From: Garcia nutans
Lineage: Eukaryota; Streptophyta; Magnoliopsida; Malpighiales; Euphorbiaceae
Length of the DNA: 64,000 nt
NCBI GenBank assembly: GCA_947685225.1
Contig: CANTUV010000004.1
Coordinates: forward strand, 15,035,001-15,099,000
Direction of reading: 5' to 3'
The notes under the pieces were generated by a model, which did no database searches, was not told the DNA's origin, and was given only the letters and a program-made list of their open reading frames with translations. Position 1 is the stretch's first letter. Every line of letters begins with the position of its first letter. Positions 1 to 10,747 of the stretch are shown here, piece after piece. The position numbers and the translations under genes are program-made.

Positions 1-829
1 TAGGTGGTTTGATTGTACCCGTTGATTTCATTGTCTTAGACATGGGGGGATAAATCCCAAGGGATTTTGAGCATACAATTTTGTTAGGGAGGCCTTTTAT
101 GGCGACAACCAACACTTTAATTGATGTTAAAAATGGAAAATTGACTATGACTATTTTGGGACAAACTATAGAATTTTCAATTTTTAACACTTCCCCTATT
201 CTCATTACTGCTTTATATGAAGACTGATCTTTCATTGATTTTATTGATAATGCTGTTAAAGAAGTTTTCTTGTAGGATAATGGTGAAGACAAGCTAGAAA
301 GGGCTCTAAAATTGCAGGAAGAAGTCGAGGATTCAAATGAGGAGAGTAAAGAAGGAAATTCCATGTCGGGTAATGAGAGTGTTGAGGAGGAATTCAAAGT
401 TAAAGAAGAGGAAATTCAACTACAAGGGGTTGAACTTAAGAAACTCCCCAAGCATTTGAAATAGATTTTTCTTGGGGAAAATAACTCTCAACCAGTGATA
501 ATTTCTGCTACCCTTACTAGTGAGGAAGAAGATAAGATTGTAAAAATATTGAAAAAATTTCAAGAAAGCTATAGGTTGGGGGTTGAATGATATTAAGGGT
601 ATTCGTCACTCTATGTGCATGCACAAGATAATTTTAGAGGAAGGGGCTAAACCAGTGAGAGAGTCTTAAAGGAGGCTAAACCCTAACATGAGCGAGGTTG
701 TCAAAAAGGAGGTCCTTAAATTACTGGATGAAGGGGTAATTTACCCTATTGCTGATAGTGAATGGGTTAGTCCTGTTCATGTTGTGCCTAAGAAAGCAGG
801 TTTGACAGTGGTCCAGAATGAGAAAGGAG
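1..829 (+). pseudogene. Element G (Athila-type Ty3/gypsy), left part: protease end to start of reverse transcriptase
   Basis: Decayed pol of an Athila-lineage retrotransposon entering from outside the window. The translation shows the end of the retropepsin domain (GGLIVPVDFIVLDM, then TILLGRPFMATTNTLIDVK), an acidic linker, and the N-terminus of reverse transcriptase (KIILEEGAKPVRES, RRLNPNMSEVVKKEVLKLL, HVVPKKAG). It matches the intact protease of element D further right almost word for word. At least six in-frame stops and one frameshift (near 585-600) break it, so it is old. The reading frame stops at the insertion of element A and resumes at 39734 with TQTGWRMCINYRKINK, exactly the next motif expected in Athila reverse transcriptase. 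Lineage is assigned from recalled family motifs; the split is seen directly. Confidence 0.88.
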
Positions 830-830
830 A

Positions 831-835
831 GTTAG
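831..835. repeat. Target-site duplication of element A, left copy
   Basis: GTTAG here and GTTGG at 39729-39733, one mismatch. Joining the flanks restores the Athila reading frame (E-L-V-P), so the right copy is probably the original sequence. Confidence 0.8.
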
Positions 836-2988
836 TGTGAGCGGGGATTTTCGCTCCCACTCCCGGTGGAATGGTTCTTGCGACTTCGGCACTGTTTAGC
901 CTCGGGGCCTTAGAGAACACGGACCTAAGTTCGGAGAAAATTGAGTAGCCACCCGGATAGATCGGGAAAAAGAAAGGGGTGGATGACTCGATTCCTAAGG
1001 AATCCCCAACCCCCTAATGGGTTCGGAAAGTTGGGTACGTGTGGGGAAGGTGAGAAATGGCCCAGCACCTCCACAACTCCTGGTTCATTGGAACCAGCCT
1101 CCTTTACAGGTCTTAATATTATAAAATTCTTAAATATAACAATATTATCCATATTACACACAATAATTAAAATAAAGCATCGAAATATTGAAAATCAAAA
1201 CAATGTCCAAGCAAACAAATAAATGGACACCCATCCGAAGATGGAAACTTGCCCTTACATAATCCATGCCTAAATAGGACACCCACCGAAAGGTAGAAAC
1301 ATGTCCTTTACATTGGTTTTAAAATATAAAAGCAATTTTAATTACATGATATTTAACTAATGAACCCACCAAGTGGAAACATACCTCTTACAACATTTGG
1401 AAATCTAAATAAATCGATAAAAGTAAATAACCATTCATCATAAATAAATCATTCATCAAAGGTATTAAACATCAATAGTAAGTAAACATCCATCCATGAT
1501 AAATTAAATAAACCAAGCATTGAACTTAAATAAATTAAAGCATATAAAATAAATCAAAGCATAATCAAATATAAAATTGAATAAAGCAAATAAAAATTCA
1601 AATTAGGGCTACTGTTTCTATTTAAGTTTCTTTATTTAATGTGTTTAGGGTTTTGGAATTTATGTGTTTAAGCTACTGTGAATTTTAAAGGAATTGAAAT
1701 GATTAAAGTTTTATAATTTAAGAGGCAGATAAAGTTCTTTGATTAACCAAATTAGTGTTTAAGAAGTGAAATCATGAAACCAGGGTTTGGACACTTTAAA
1801 ACATTTAGATTTATGATTTATGGTTACTGAATTATGGTTTTTAAGCTTACTATGTAGAATTATAACATTTAAATTTATATGGTTTTAAGGTTTTAAAAAT
1901 TAGGGTTTAGAAAAATTAGGGTTTAGGTTAGTTAGTTTAGGGTTTACTGTTTTGGGTATTGGTGTTGAATTAGGGTTTTAGAATTTTATAATTAGGGTTT
2001 CGGAGAATGCAATAGGTTTTAGAATTTGAAGAAACAATTGATAATTTTATGAAGCTTTATGAAAATAAACAAAATGTCTTAAGGTTTATAGAAACAGAAA
2101 AGATGTTTTTTAGGGTTTTTGGAAAGAAAAGGATTCAATTAAGGGTTTTGAAAATTTGGAAAGAAAATTAGGGTTTTGAGATTTTGAAGAAACAAAAATA
2201 ACAATTTTAAGATTTTTGGAAAACAAAGAAACGAATTAAGGTTTTTAAACTTTAGAAAAGTTGAATTGAGGTTCTAGGGTTTTCTTGATTTTGATAAAAC
2301 ATAAAAAAAAATTTTAGATTTTTGAATGATGAAGCTACTATGAATTAATGAAACAAATAAAGAAATTCATACCTTCGATTGTTGGTTCCACCAAAAATCA
2401 CTTCTTGGATGAACAAGAACAAAGACAAGCTTTGCTACCTTTGATGGATTGAATTGCTTGTTTGCTCTCTCAAAAAGTCCGATTGATTCAAAGTTTTCTT
2501 CCTCAATTTCGGTCTCAATTTCTCCTCTAAAATCTCCCCTTTTTGTGTTATTCTTGGTCTTATTTATAGAAGATTTTTTTGATTAATTCTAGTTATTCAC
2601 GGAATATAACATTAATTAAGAAAAGGAAATAGAAACCAAATTGTATTTGGTTTCAAAAAAATTTGCGTCGAAAAAATTTCTCTGGTGAAAAAAAACCGCT
2701 GCGGAAAAATTACGCTGGTGAAAAAGCTGTCGCAGCTGGCTGCGGCAGCGGGCAAAAATGGGCCTGCAGGCCATTTCGCCCGCAAGAATAAACTGCAGGC
2801 GAAATGGCGGCCATTTCGTCGCACGGTGATTTTTGGCGACAATTTTTTCGTCGCCGATTTTTATTTTTTATTTTTTATTAATGAAAATTAGATACTAAAG
2901 AAAATATTATTTAATTAAGATAACAAAAATTATTTTGGACTAATTAAAATATATTGGACTGGACTGGGTAAAAAATTAAGGGTTTACA
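836..2988 (-). repeat. 3' LTR of element A
   Basis: 2153 bp, TGTGAGCGGGG to GGTTTACA. It matches 27691-29022 joined to 38897-39728 (about 2164 bp) over its full length with scattered differences. It contains a GC-rich inverted-repeat block at 2690-2830 in otherwise AT-rich sequence. Short ORFs inside it are not genes. Confidence 0.9.
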
Positions 2989-3002
2989 GTTTGCCCCCTG
3001 CT
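2989..3002 (-). other. Polypurine tract of element A
   Basis: On the minus strand the sequence GCAGGGGGCAAAC abuts the 3' LTR. This is the expected position and composition for the plus-strand primer of reverse transcription. Confidence 0.7.
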
Positions 3003-3059
3003 TGAATGATCTGAGACTTTAGTGAATGAGAGTGAAAAGCAATAAGACTTAATTTTTGA

Positions 3060-3605
3060 GACGGTTGGAGTTTTGGGTTCTGGACCCGGTTCGAGTTCTG
3101 GACTCAAGGATAATTTTAGGTTCTGGACCTAAGGATAATTTGGGTTATGAACCCGAGCTAAGTTCTGGACTTAAAAAAGATTCTAGATTCTGGACCTAAG
3201 GATAATTTGGGTTCTAGACCCGAGCTAAGTTCAGGACTTAGAATAAATTCTAGGTTCTGGACCTAAGGAAAATTTGGGTTCTAGATCCGAGCTAAGTTCT
3301 GGACTTAGAAGAGATTCTAGGTTCTGGACCTAAGGAAAATTTGGGTTCTAGACCGAAGCTAAGTTTTGGACTTAAAAGAGATTCTAGGTTCTGTACTTAA
3401 GGAAAATTTGGGTTCTGGACCCGAGCTAAGTTCTGGACATAAAAGAGATTCTAGGTTCTGGACCTAAGGAAAATTTGGGTTTTCGACCCGAGCTAAGTTC
3501 TAGACATAAAGAAAATTTGGGTTCTGGACCCGAGCTAAGTTCTAGACTTAAAAGAGATTCTAGGTTCTGGACCTAAGGAAATTTTGAGTTCTGGACCCGA
3601 GCTAA
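3060..3605 (-). repeat. Tandem array, about 65-bp unit, in the 3' untranslated part of A
   Basis: About eight imperfect units built from GGTTCTGGACCTAAGG, AATTTGGGTTCTGGACC and CGAGCTAAGTTCTGGAC. Each unit itself holds two or three copies of a GTTCTGGAC word. Units differ by point changes. Tat elements are known to build tandem arrays in this position, and some of these have given rise to satellite DNA. No coding potential. Confidence 0.85.
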
Positions 3606-3985
3606 TAAAGATTTAATTATCTGCAAAAAATAATAATAATAATTTTTTGGTTTCAAAAATTGTAACTAATCTTTATACACATGTCTTCTCCTTTGCCCCC
3701 TTGCGTGTAAAAATATTTATACACACACAAGTATTTGAATGATTAAATTGAATAATTAAATTTACTGTGTAGTCACTGTTCATGCACTATTTACTGTTTA
3801 TAAATAATAACTTACTATTCGTAAATAGTAATAAATAGTATTTACTATTGGAAATAGTAATTTACTATTTATCAATAGTAATTTACTATTTATAAATAGT
3901 AAAATTTACTATTTATCAATAGTAAAGTTTACTATTCATAAATAGTAAAACTTACTTTTGAATTTTGTTTTTTTCCTTGCCGTTT
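3606..3985. repeat. AT-rich stretch with iterated palindromic TACTATTTATAAATAGTA words
   Basis: From about 3775 to 3955 the words TTTACTATTTAT and AAATAGTAA alternate at least eight times, so the stretch can fold on itself in many registers. It lies directly upstream of the antisense gene and may be part of its promoter. 3606-3774 is AT-rich with nothing recognisable. Confidence 0.6.
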
Positions 3986-3990
3986 CTCCT

Positions 3991-3997
3991 TATAAAC
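3991..3997 (+). promoter_or_regulatory. Possible TATA box of the antisense gene
   Basis: TATAAAC, followed within about 30 bp by a pyrimidine-rich leader-like stretch and then the first candidate exon of the plant mobile domain gene. Inferred from spacing only. Confidence 0.3.
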
Positions 3998-4093
3998 GAA
4001 GGAATTCATTCATTTGATTCACAGCAAAATTTCTCAATTTCTATAATTCTCTCAAATTCTTTCAAATTTAACACATAGTTCTCAAAAAAATAC

Positions 4094-6490
4094 ATGCTTC
4101 AAGGTCAGGAACTCATTCTAATGCCGAGCTATTAGAGTTAATTTGGCATCATGAAGATGGAAATATAGATCTACTAGCCGGGATGCCGCTTCATCAAAGT
4201 TCCAACTAAAAGAGTGTGGTAATTATTTTTCTCTTTTTTTTTATTTTTTCGTCTTTCTGTTTTGTTGTTTTTTTTATTTTTTGTCTATATTATTATTTTT
4301 TATTATTTTTGATTTTTGATTTATGTCCTTGTATTATACTCTCTTATTATTATTGTGTTCGCCTTTATTTATTTTTTTATTTATATTTTAATATTATTAT
4401 ATTTTTTAGAAAATTTAGGAAAAATATATTAATTTAAGCAGATAGGATAATATGTACTTACCTGGTATTAACTTACCTGGCTCTGTGTTAGCATGATTGT
4501 TGCGTTGTTTGGGCCGGAGGGTGTATCTACAAAGCCCGACAATGGTATGATGTAGTGCCATCTTGGGTAAGGCAGATTATTCGAGATTGCAGCTTTGAGA
4601 ACTTCATCTTACAATTGCCATTCGAGGAGTATCAGATAGACTGGAGCGTAGTCCAGGCACTTACAGAACGATGGTTGGACACAACCCACACTTTTCCCTT
4701 GCCCATTGGAGAGATAACAATTGGTCTGGTCAATTTTACTGCTATAACCGGCCTTCGATATGATGGTGTTCTGGTTCCTCTGACCAGTGATATTTTAATA
4801 TTTGAAGAAATTTAGGAATTAATTGGTATGGAACCATCATATAAAGGGCCTTTTAAGATAAAAATTGAACTGATTTGTAGGTATTGGATGAACTACGAAG
4901 GACGGGTTCAAAGAGACACGGCCAAACAGTATGCTCGAGGATTTTTGTTATATTTGCTTGGGTCTACCATCTTAGGCAGCACTGAATCCTCCATCCACTT
5001 GTCAGTGTTGAAGGCCCTTTTTTTTTTAGGATTGTACCATCTTCTAGCTGGGGTGAAGCTGGTCTCGCTTGTCTTTACCATGGTCTTAATAAACTTTGCC
5101 GAAATAAGAAGTCTTTTGTCAGCTTGATGGCGGTTGTTCAGGTATTCTTCTTCTACCAATGTCAATTCCATTCTTTTCTTGCATGAATGTGATCTTATTA
5201 TTGTTGTTGTAGGCAAGGTCATATGAACAGAACCTCGTGGGGTACCCGGTATTTCCCGAGCGAGAATCGGGTATCCGAAATTAAATTTCTGGTTGTCCGA
5301 TCGTGTGGACGTTGCCGGCTCTCATCATGTGCATACTCACCGCTTTGTGTTGAGCCACTTAACCTGGGACCAGGTAAAATAACATTAGCATGCTTTAAAA
5401 TTTATGTGAAAATTTACTTACCTTATGTCATTTTGTAGGTGAATTTGGCCTGGTGGAACCCAAAAGATCGGACAAACTAGTCTCCCTTCATGAAGGCTAT
5501 GCTATATTTCCAACATTCTCGCCGAGTCATTACCGGCGTAGTGTCTAGTGGCTAGTTTCTCGGAGAGAGAATTTATGAGTGGTTTCTCGGTCCAGAGCAG
5601 CGGAGGATTCCGATGCCTTGCTTGGAATACACTTTAAATATTATGTCGATGCCGGAGGATGCCTGGTGGCCGGCTCGGTACGGTTATGGTATTGAAGAAT
5701 TTCTCTATCCGCCGAGTGCATCTTATGCCCATTTTATTCAAAGAAGGCTCTTGACATTTGATGTATCTCCTATTGGTGTACGGGAGATTCTTGAAGAAAA
5801 TGAGGGGAGAGATGAAGAGGAACATCACAGAGATGTAGGAGAGTTTTTTTCACATCTCGGGGCTAGTACTTCTCAGGTAAAACTTTTACCATTCTTCCTT
5901 TACCACCGCTTCTTTCTTTTTTTGATTCTTTAATGATTATTGCAGGCTGTTGGCTCATTTGATAATGAGGCTAGATCTTCTTTTACTACCCCTTCATTTG
6001 CGCATTCTAGCCTGCCATATATGCCATCTCATCCGCAGGGTATTGATATGAATTACCTGGTGAGTTTCCTTATTTCATGGTAATTTATGCTATATGTATG
6101 CATGATTATGTATGCTCTTACCCTTTTCCTTTATGGCTCACAACGGATGCTTGAAGAACAAAATAGGAAACTTCAAGAAGAGTTGGCTGCAAGTCGTCAA
6201 CAGGCTTCTCATTTTGAAAGTTTATATCATCAGTCCGAACAACATTTCTGAGACTTTCGATTTCAGGGGATGAGGGATCCTGGTGCTTCTTCATCAAGAG
6301 GCCCCTAGACTGATGACCATGAGATCCTTTCATCTGCTTCTGATGAGGACCGTAACAGATCAAAACTTCAAGGTAATAGGGATTTAATTGCTCCTACTTC
6401 GGGTGATCTCGGAACGAGTAATTTGTCCCCTCCTCCAACAAGCGATGACTTTTTCAGGGCTTTATTTGATGACCTACCACCACCCTCTTA
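4094..6490 (+). pseudogene. Antisense gene 1 of element A: plant mobile domain (aminotransferase-like) protein, multi-exon, broken
   Basis: Reads opposite to pol. Conceptual exons: about 4094-4218, 4492-5141, 5213-5373, 5439-5876, 5946-6059 and about 6140-6490, with GT...AG boundaries except the last acceptor, which is unclear. The second exon shows VPSWVRQIIRDCSFENF, LTERWLDTTHTFPLP and GEITIGLVNFTAITGL; the next blocks show SSWGEAGLACLYHGLNK (after a frameshift at a T-run near 5020) and GERIYEWFLGPEQRRIP. This is the order found in plant mobile domain proteins, a family found in host genes, in Mutator-like transposons and antisense in Tat retrotransposons. The last exon encodes a likely coiled coil (EEQNRKLQEELAASRQQ). 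Several stops (4813, 5107, near 5480) make it non-functional. Role unknown. Confidence 0.75.
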
Positions 6491-6823
6491 GTGATGTATA
6501 AATATTGTATCAATTATATAAATATTGTACAATAATTAAAAAAATACAATTTCCATCTTTACTGTAACTTTCTCTTTTTTTCACTTTTTTTTTCGCTGTT
6601 CATCGTTACTGCATCACAATTACTAAACTTTCTCTTTCATATTTTTTATCACAGTACATCACAATTTCATAATTCATAGCCACATCACTTTTCTAAACCA
6701 AATTCAACATGGTAAAGGAAATTGTCGCCAATTCCTTTCCTTACACAATATGGTTTCGTCCTTTTCCATCACCTTTACCTTATCAACTTTGGAAAATTTT
6801 ACTTGATGTTTTAAAATGTTAAA
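6491..6823. other. Spacer between the two antisense genes
   Basis: AT-rich, with long T-runs and repeated ACATCACAATTT-like words. Nothing coding is visible. Confidence 0.5.
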
Positions 6824-8078
6824 TTGGACCACTCCTTCTTACATGCCATGTCTTCCTTTTGGAATATGGATTCTAGGGCATTTGAAATTAATGGCTTTGA
6901 AATATGTCCCTTGATTGAAGAATTTGAGGCCATCCTTGGATATCCAAATAATCAACAAATGGCATTACCCACATGGATTTCCAAGACTCAACAGAAGATG
7001 CAGATGTTATTTCAATTTCCAAAACCCAAAATTCTTCAGTTGATGAGAGGCGAAAAAATTCTACTTGCTCCCTTGATTGATTTTTGTCTATCTCATTTGG
7101 CCCCTACTAAGGCATGGGGACGCATGCTCTGTCTTTGCTTGCTTGGCCAATTCTTGCTTGTTTCTTCCGACGACGATATTGATCCACGAGTATTGGATAT
7201 TATGGATCAAATGGAAGGAGGCTTTGTCGCCGATACCTGTGATCTTAGCTGAGACCTTAGTTGGATTAGATCGACTTAAATTAGGATTGACAAAGAGACT
7301 GACTGGGAGTCCGTTGCTGCTTCAGGTAATTACCTAAACTGCCCTTTCAGGTTTTCAATTTAGGTTTTCCTTTGTCTTCTTTTTATTGCTCTAATTTTTG
7401 CCTAGTCTGCCCATGTGGGTTTTCGGAACTACCAAGCTGTCCTAATTTTTGTCTATGCTGCCCTTGTGGGTTTTCAACTTAGCGGACCTCTTTTTTATTA
7501 TATATATTTTTTATTGCTCTAATTTTTGCCTAGTTCGCCCATGTGAGTTCTCGGAACTAGCGAGCTGTCCTAATTTTTGCCTAAGCTGCCCTTGCGGGTT
7601 TTCAACTTATTGGACTTCTCTTTTTTTATTTTAATTTTTTTATTATTATTATTTTTTAAATTTATTTTTTTCTTTATAGATTTGGCTTCAGGAGCATCTT
7701 TGTTTGCTTGATATTCCATCCATGGATTTTGCCAGATATCTGCCATGTCATCATTCCGCTAGGAAACTACTCCATCCTGCTTCTTCATATGCTGACTGGG
7801 TTGACTGAATCCGCTCACACGCTGAAGTTAGTATCCGTTGGTTGGTACCTTGCTGGAAGTTTTCTCGTATCACTATGCGGACATACTTGATGTATGTTCC
7901 CCTTGCTGTTCTTCGTCAAGGTACATGCTATGATCCTCACCGACTTGGCCGTCAGTACGGAGCTGAGCCTCGTGATTCTGACTTTACTCCCGATTTAGAC
8001 ATGCCTTGCTTGGCTGAAGCCTACTTGGATCGGCTGAGGCAAAGCTAGCCTACACGTTATATATATCGACTGCCATAG
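6824..8078 (+). pseudogene. Antisense gene 2 of element A: DUF7745-like protein, two exons, broken
   Basis: Exon 1 (about 6824-7325) encodes AFEINGFEICPLIEEFEAILGYPN and, after a frameshift near 7200, ILAETLVGLDRLKLG. A GT...AG intron (7326-7679) follows. Exon 2 (7680-8078) encodes IWLQEHLCLLDIPS, a tryptophan-rich stretch (SYADWVDWIRSHAEVSIRWLVP) and RQGTCYDPHRLGRQYGAE. The layout resembles the plant transposon-associated DUF7745 domain. The homologue in F (42495-43403) has the same intron position and extends past the A stop at 8046-8048. No ATG fits the exon 1 frame well, so the true start is unknown. Function unknown; the family assignment is from memory and moderate. Confidence 0.65.
7386..7620 (+). 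repeat. Intronic hairpin repeats of the Tat antisense gene (four units)
   Basis: Four units of the form TTTTTGCCTA-n-GCCC-WTGY-GGG-TTTTC-n-TAG fill most of the intron of antisense gene 2. Arms pair within each unit, e.g. CTAGTTC (7530-7536) with GAACTAG (7554-7560), and TAGT (7403-7406) with ACTA (7428-7431). The same units occur in the intron of the F copy (42725-42965). Confidence 0.7.
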
Positions 8079-8549
8079 ATTTTACATTTGTTAATTCAGA
8101 AAGTGTATTGTTAAGATGAAAAATAATTAAAGTAATAAAAGATGCTTTTTTTCCATTTAAAATTTGTCATCACCTTTTGCTATTGTGTTTATTTATTTCA
8201 TCCATATCTGGTCAAATACTTATAACAGTGCACATAGAACAATTTTAACATTAAGTTTGTTTTATTAAATTAGGGAACAACCAAACATAAATCCAGCATA
8301 CACAAGATCACTCCTGTTGCCAACTAGCCCTTTTGGGTTTTCTAATTGACGATTTTCTCTCATTTGGCCCTAATTGTTGCCTAGCCCGCCCTTCCGGGTT
8401 TTCAGGGCTAGTGGACTGCTCTAACTTTTGCCTGGGCTGGCCTTTTTGGGTTTTCAACCTAGCGAGCTCTTTTTATATATATATCATACATAAAACCTTT
8501 TCAACCTGTCAATGTTTATTGGTTCACTAAACTCGTTCCCGTCCATGTC
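8079..8549. repeat. Pol/antisense spacer of A, with two more GCCTAG hairpin units (8325-8465)
   Basis: Between the 3' ends of the two convergent gene sets. It holds the same hairpin unit as the intron, e.g. CTAGCCC (8381-8387) pairing with GGGCTAG (8405-8411). F has the equivalent at 43650-43800. The remainder is AT-rich and non-coding, and would have to carry the 3' ends of both transcripts. Confidence 0.6.
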
Positions 8550-9560
8550 TTATAACTTCACTGCACCTTTATTCATGACTTGTTTCACGAGATATGGCCC
8601 TTCCCAGCTAGGCCTAAACTTCCCTCTTGGATCAGATACATTAGGCTTACACTGCTTTAATACCAAATCCCCGACTCTGAGTTTTCTGATTTTAACCCTT
8701 CTATTGTAAGCTCGAGCTATCTTCTTTTGATACAGTTGGTGATGATACAGTGCCTTTAACCTTCTCTCTTCTAGTAAAGCTAACTGTGTGTATCTGCTCG
8801 CTACCCATTCCATTTCAGGCAGTTTAGCTTCCAAAACTACTCTCAATGACTTGATCTCAATTTCAATTGGCAACACTACTTCCATCCCGTAAACCAAAGA
8901 GAACGGTGTCATTCCAGTAGGCATTCTCACACTTCTCCTATAACCCCATAAAGCAAAGGGAAGCATCTTTGACCAATCCCTATAAGTCTTGGTCATCTTG
9001 GACATAATTTGCTTAATTGTCTTGTTTGTTGCTTCTACTTCACCATTAGCCTTTGGTCTATAAGGAGAGGATCTATGATGATGGATTGATACTTTGAGAA
9101 TAAATCCTTAACTGCTCCTTGAAATTGTACCCCATTGTCTGATATCGCACTGTGCGGACCCCGTATCTGCAGATGAGGTTCTTCTCAATAAATCTAGCCA
9201 TTTGGCTTGCACCCAGTTTGTTGAAGGATTTGGCTTCGACCCATTTTGAAAAATAATCTACTGCTACCACAATCAAACGGTGACCGTTTGAAGCTGTCGG
9301 ATGTATGTCTCCTATAATGTCGATACCCCAGGTGGCAAATGTCCAGGGTGAAGACAGAATGCAATTCTTTAGGAGGCATGTGATTCAAGTTACCATACAT
9401 CTGACATTATCGGCACTTCTTTACAAACTCAATACAATCTCTCTCCATGGTCAACCAATAGTAACCTTGTCAAATAATCTTATTAACTAGGGCCAAACCA
9501 CTCATGTGCAGACCGCAACTTCCCGCATGTATTTCTGACATGATACGCTCCACTTCAGGC
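8550..9560 (-). pseudogene. Element A integrase
   Basis: Minus-strand remnants: zinc-binding region (EIHAGSCGLHMSGLALVNK onward, then QMYGNLNHMPPKELHS), catalytic core (VDYFSKWVEAKSF, LICRYGV) and C-terminal part (SVRMPTGMTPFSLVYGMEVVLP, RVKIRKLRVGDLVLK, GKFRPSWEGPYLVKQV). Three reading frames are needed. The segment holding the second catalytic aspartate (SDNG-type motif) is shifted out of frame near 9150. F preserves the same part in frame at 44444-44782. Cannot encode active enzyme. Confidence 0.85.
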
Positions 9561-10309
9561 TTTCTTAAACATCTCAAATGCACCCCATCAGGCCATCTTT
9601 GATATAACTCTCCATGAAATGTGATGTATTGCAATGACCATCGCCTTATAGCTCTTCTTTCTTTCTTTGTTGCCCCCAGCGAGTATTCTCTTTCTTCCAA
9701 AAATTGCCTTATAGTACCATACCACGCATCATGGTCTGTGTCAATTTCCATGATTTTTTCATATTCATAGCAAGGAGTTGATGAACTGGTCAAAATTAGA
9801 GGATTAAGAAATAAGCTGACAGGGTTTTCCCATACCGAAGTCAATGTGGCTAGGGCGTCAGCCATCTGATTTTCTTCTCTTGACAGGTGTACAAACCTAC
9901 ACTCCTTAAAGTTCTTCTTCATCATGGTCAAGTAATGGTGGTATGGTTTTAATTTTTCCTCTTTCAACTCCCATTCTCCATTTACTTGGGATACTACTAG
10001 CAATGAATCGCCAAAAACTTCCACCTTATCCATCTTCATAATCATTAGGGTTTCCAAACCAAAAATACAAGCTTCTTATTCCACCATATTATTGGTTGCC
10101 CTAAATTTCAACTTTTTTGCTAAAGGGATAAGTTCCCCTTTGAGTGATTCTAGTATAACTCCCAAACCTGCTCCTTTCCTATTTACTGCTCCATCAAAAT
10201 ACATTTTCCACCCTTATACTTCAATTGCTTATAAACGTTCATCCAAAAATTCCAAGATTACCTCTTTGCTATCTGGTAATGGTTGTTGGGCCAGGAATTC
10301 TACCACCAC
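9561..10309 (-). pseudogene. Element A second (archaeal-like) RNase H and linker
   Basis: Contains LETLMIMKMDKVEVFGDSLLV and ENQMADALATLTSVWE. The N-terminal YFDGAVNRKGAGLG block seen in F is at 10150-10205. This domain follows the ordinary RNase H, an arrangement known from the Tat group and the main reason for assigning A to Tat. At least one stop (10075-10078) and small indels break it. Its last part runs into the integrase zinc region. Confidence 0.75.
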
Positions 10310-10747
10310 TCTACCTTTGATTGTTTTCCTGGTTACATATTCAATCTCAAATTCTTCTAATAATATCAACCATCTACCATACTTCCCAATCAAAGAGGGT
10401 GTCTCCCTTAATTACTTCATTGGATCCAACCTGGAAATTTCATGCACACTATACGATTGAAAGTAGTGCCGAAACTTCTTAGAAGACCAAACCACGGCTA
10501 TACAAGTCCTCTCAATGATACTATACTTAACATCATAAGGTAGGAGCTTTCTACTCAAATAGTAAAATGCATGCTCAATCCCTGACTCATATACTTGGGC
10601 TAGCATGGCTCCTATTGACTCTTCTTCTACTGCTAAGTATAGTAACAGAGGTTTGCCGGGTTTAGGTGGTTTTAAAATAGGTGGATTCAACAAATACTCT
10701 TTTATTCGTTCAAAGGCCTTTTGACATTCTTCATTCCATATGACCGG
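10310..10747 (-). pseudogene. Element A first RNase H
   Basis: LLLYLAVEEESIGAMLAQ, AFYYLSRKLLPYDVKYSIIER and CIAVVWSSKKFRHYFQSY are characteristic of the gypsy-type RNase H that follows reverse transcriptase. A stop separates it from the reverse transcriptase at about 10748, and frame changes follow at 10412. Confidence 0.8.

Noticed and set aside
1890..2010. Telomere-like TTTAGGG words in the LTR of A
   Set aside because: Words are irregularly spaced, in both LTRs, and mixed with other AT-rich text; no head-to-tail telomere array.
8079..8549. Independent host gene between pol and the antisense gene
   Set aside because: No frame longer than about 65 codons and sequence is shared with F, so it is part of the Tat element.
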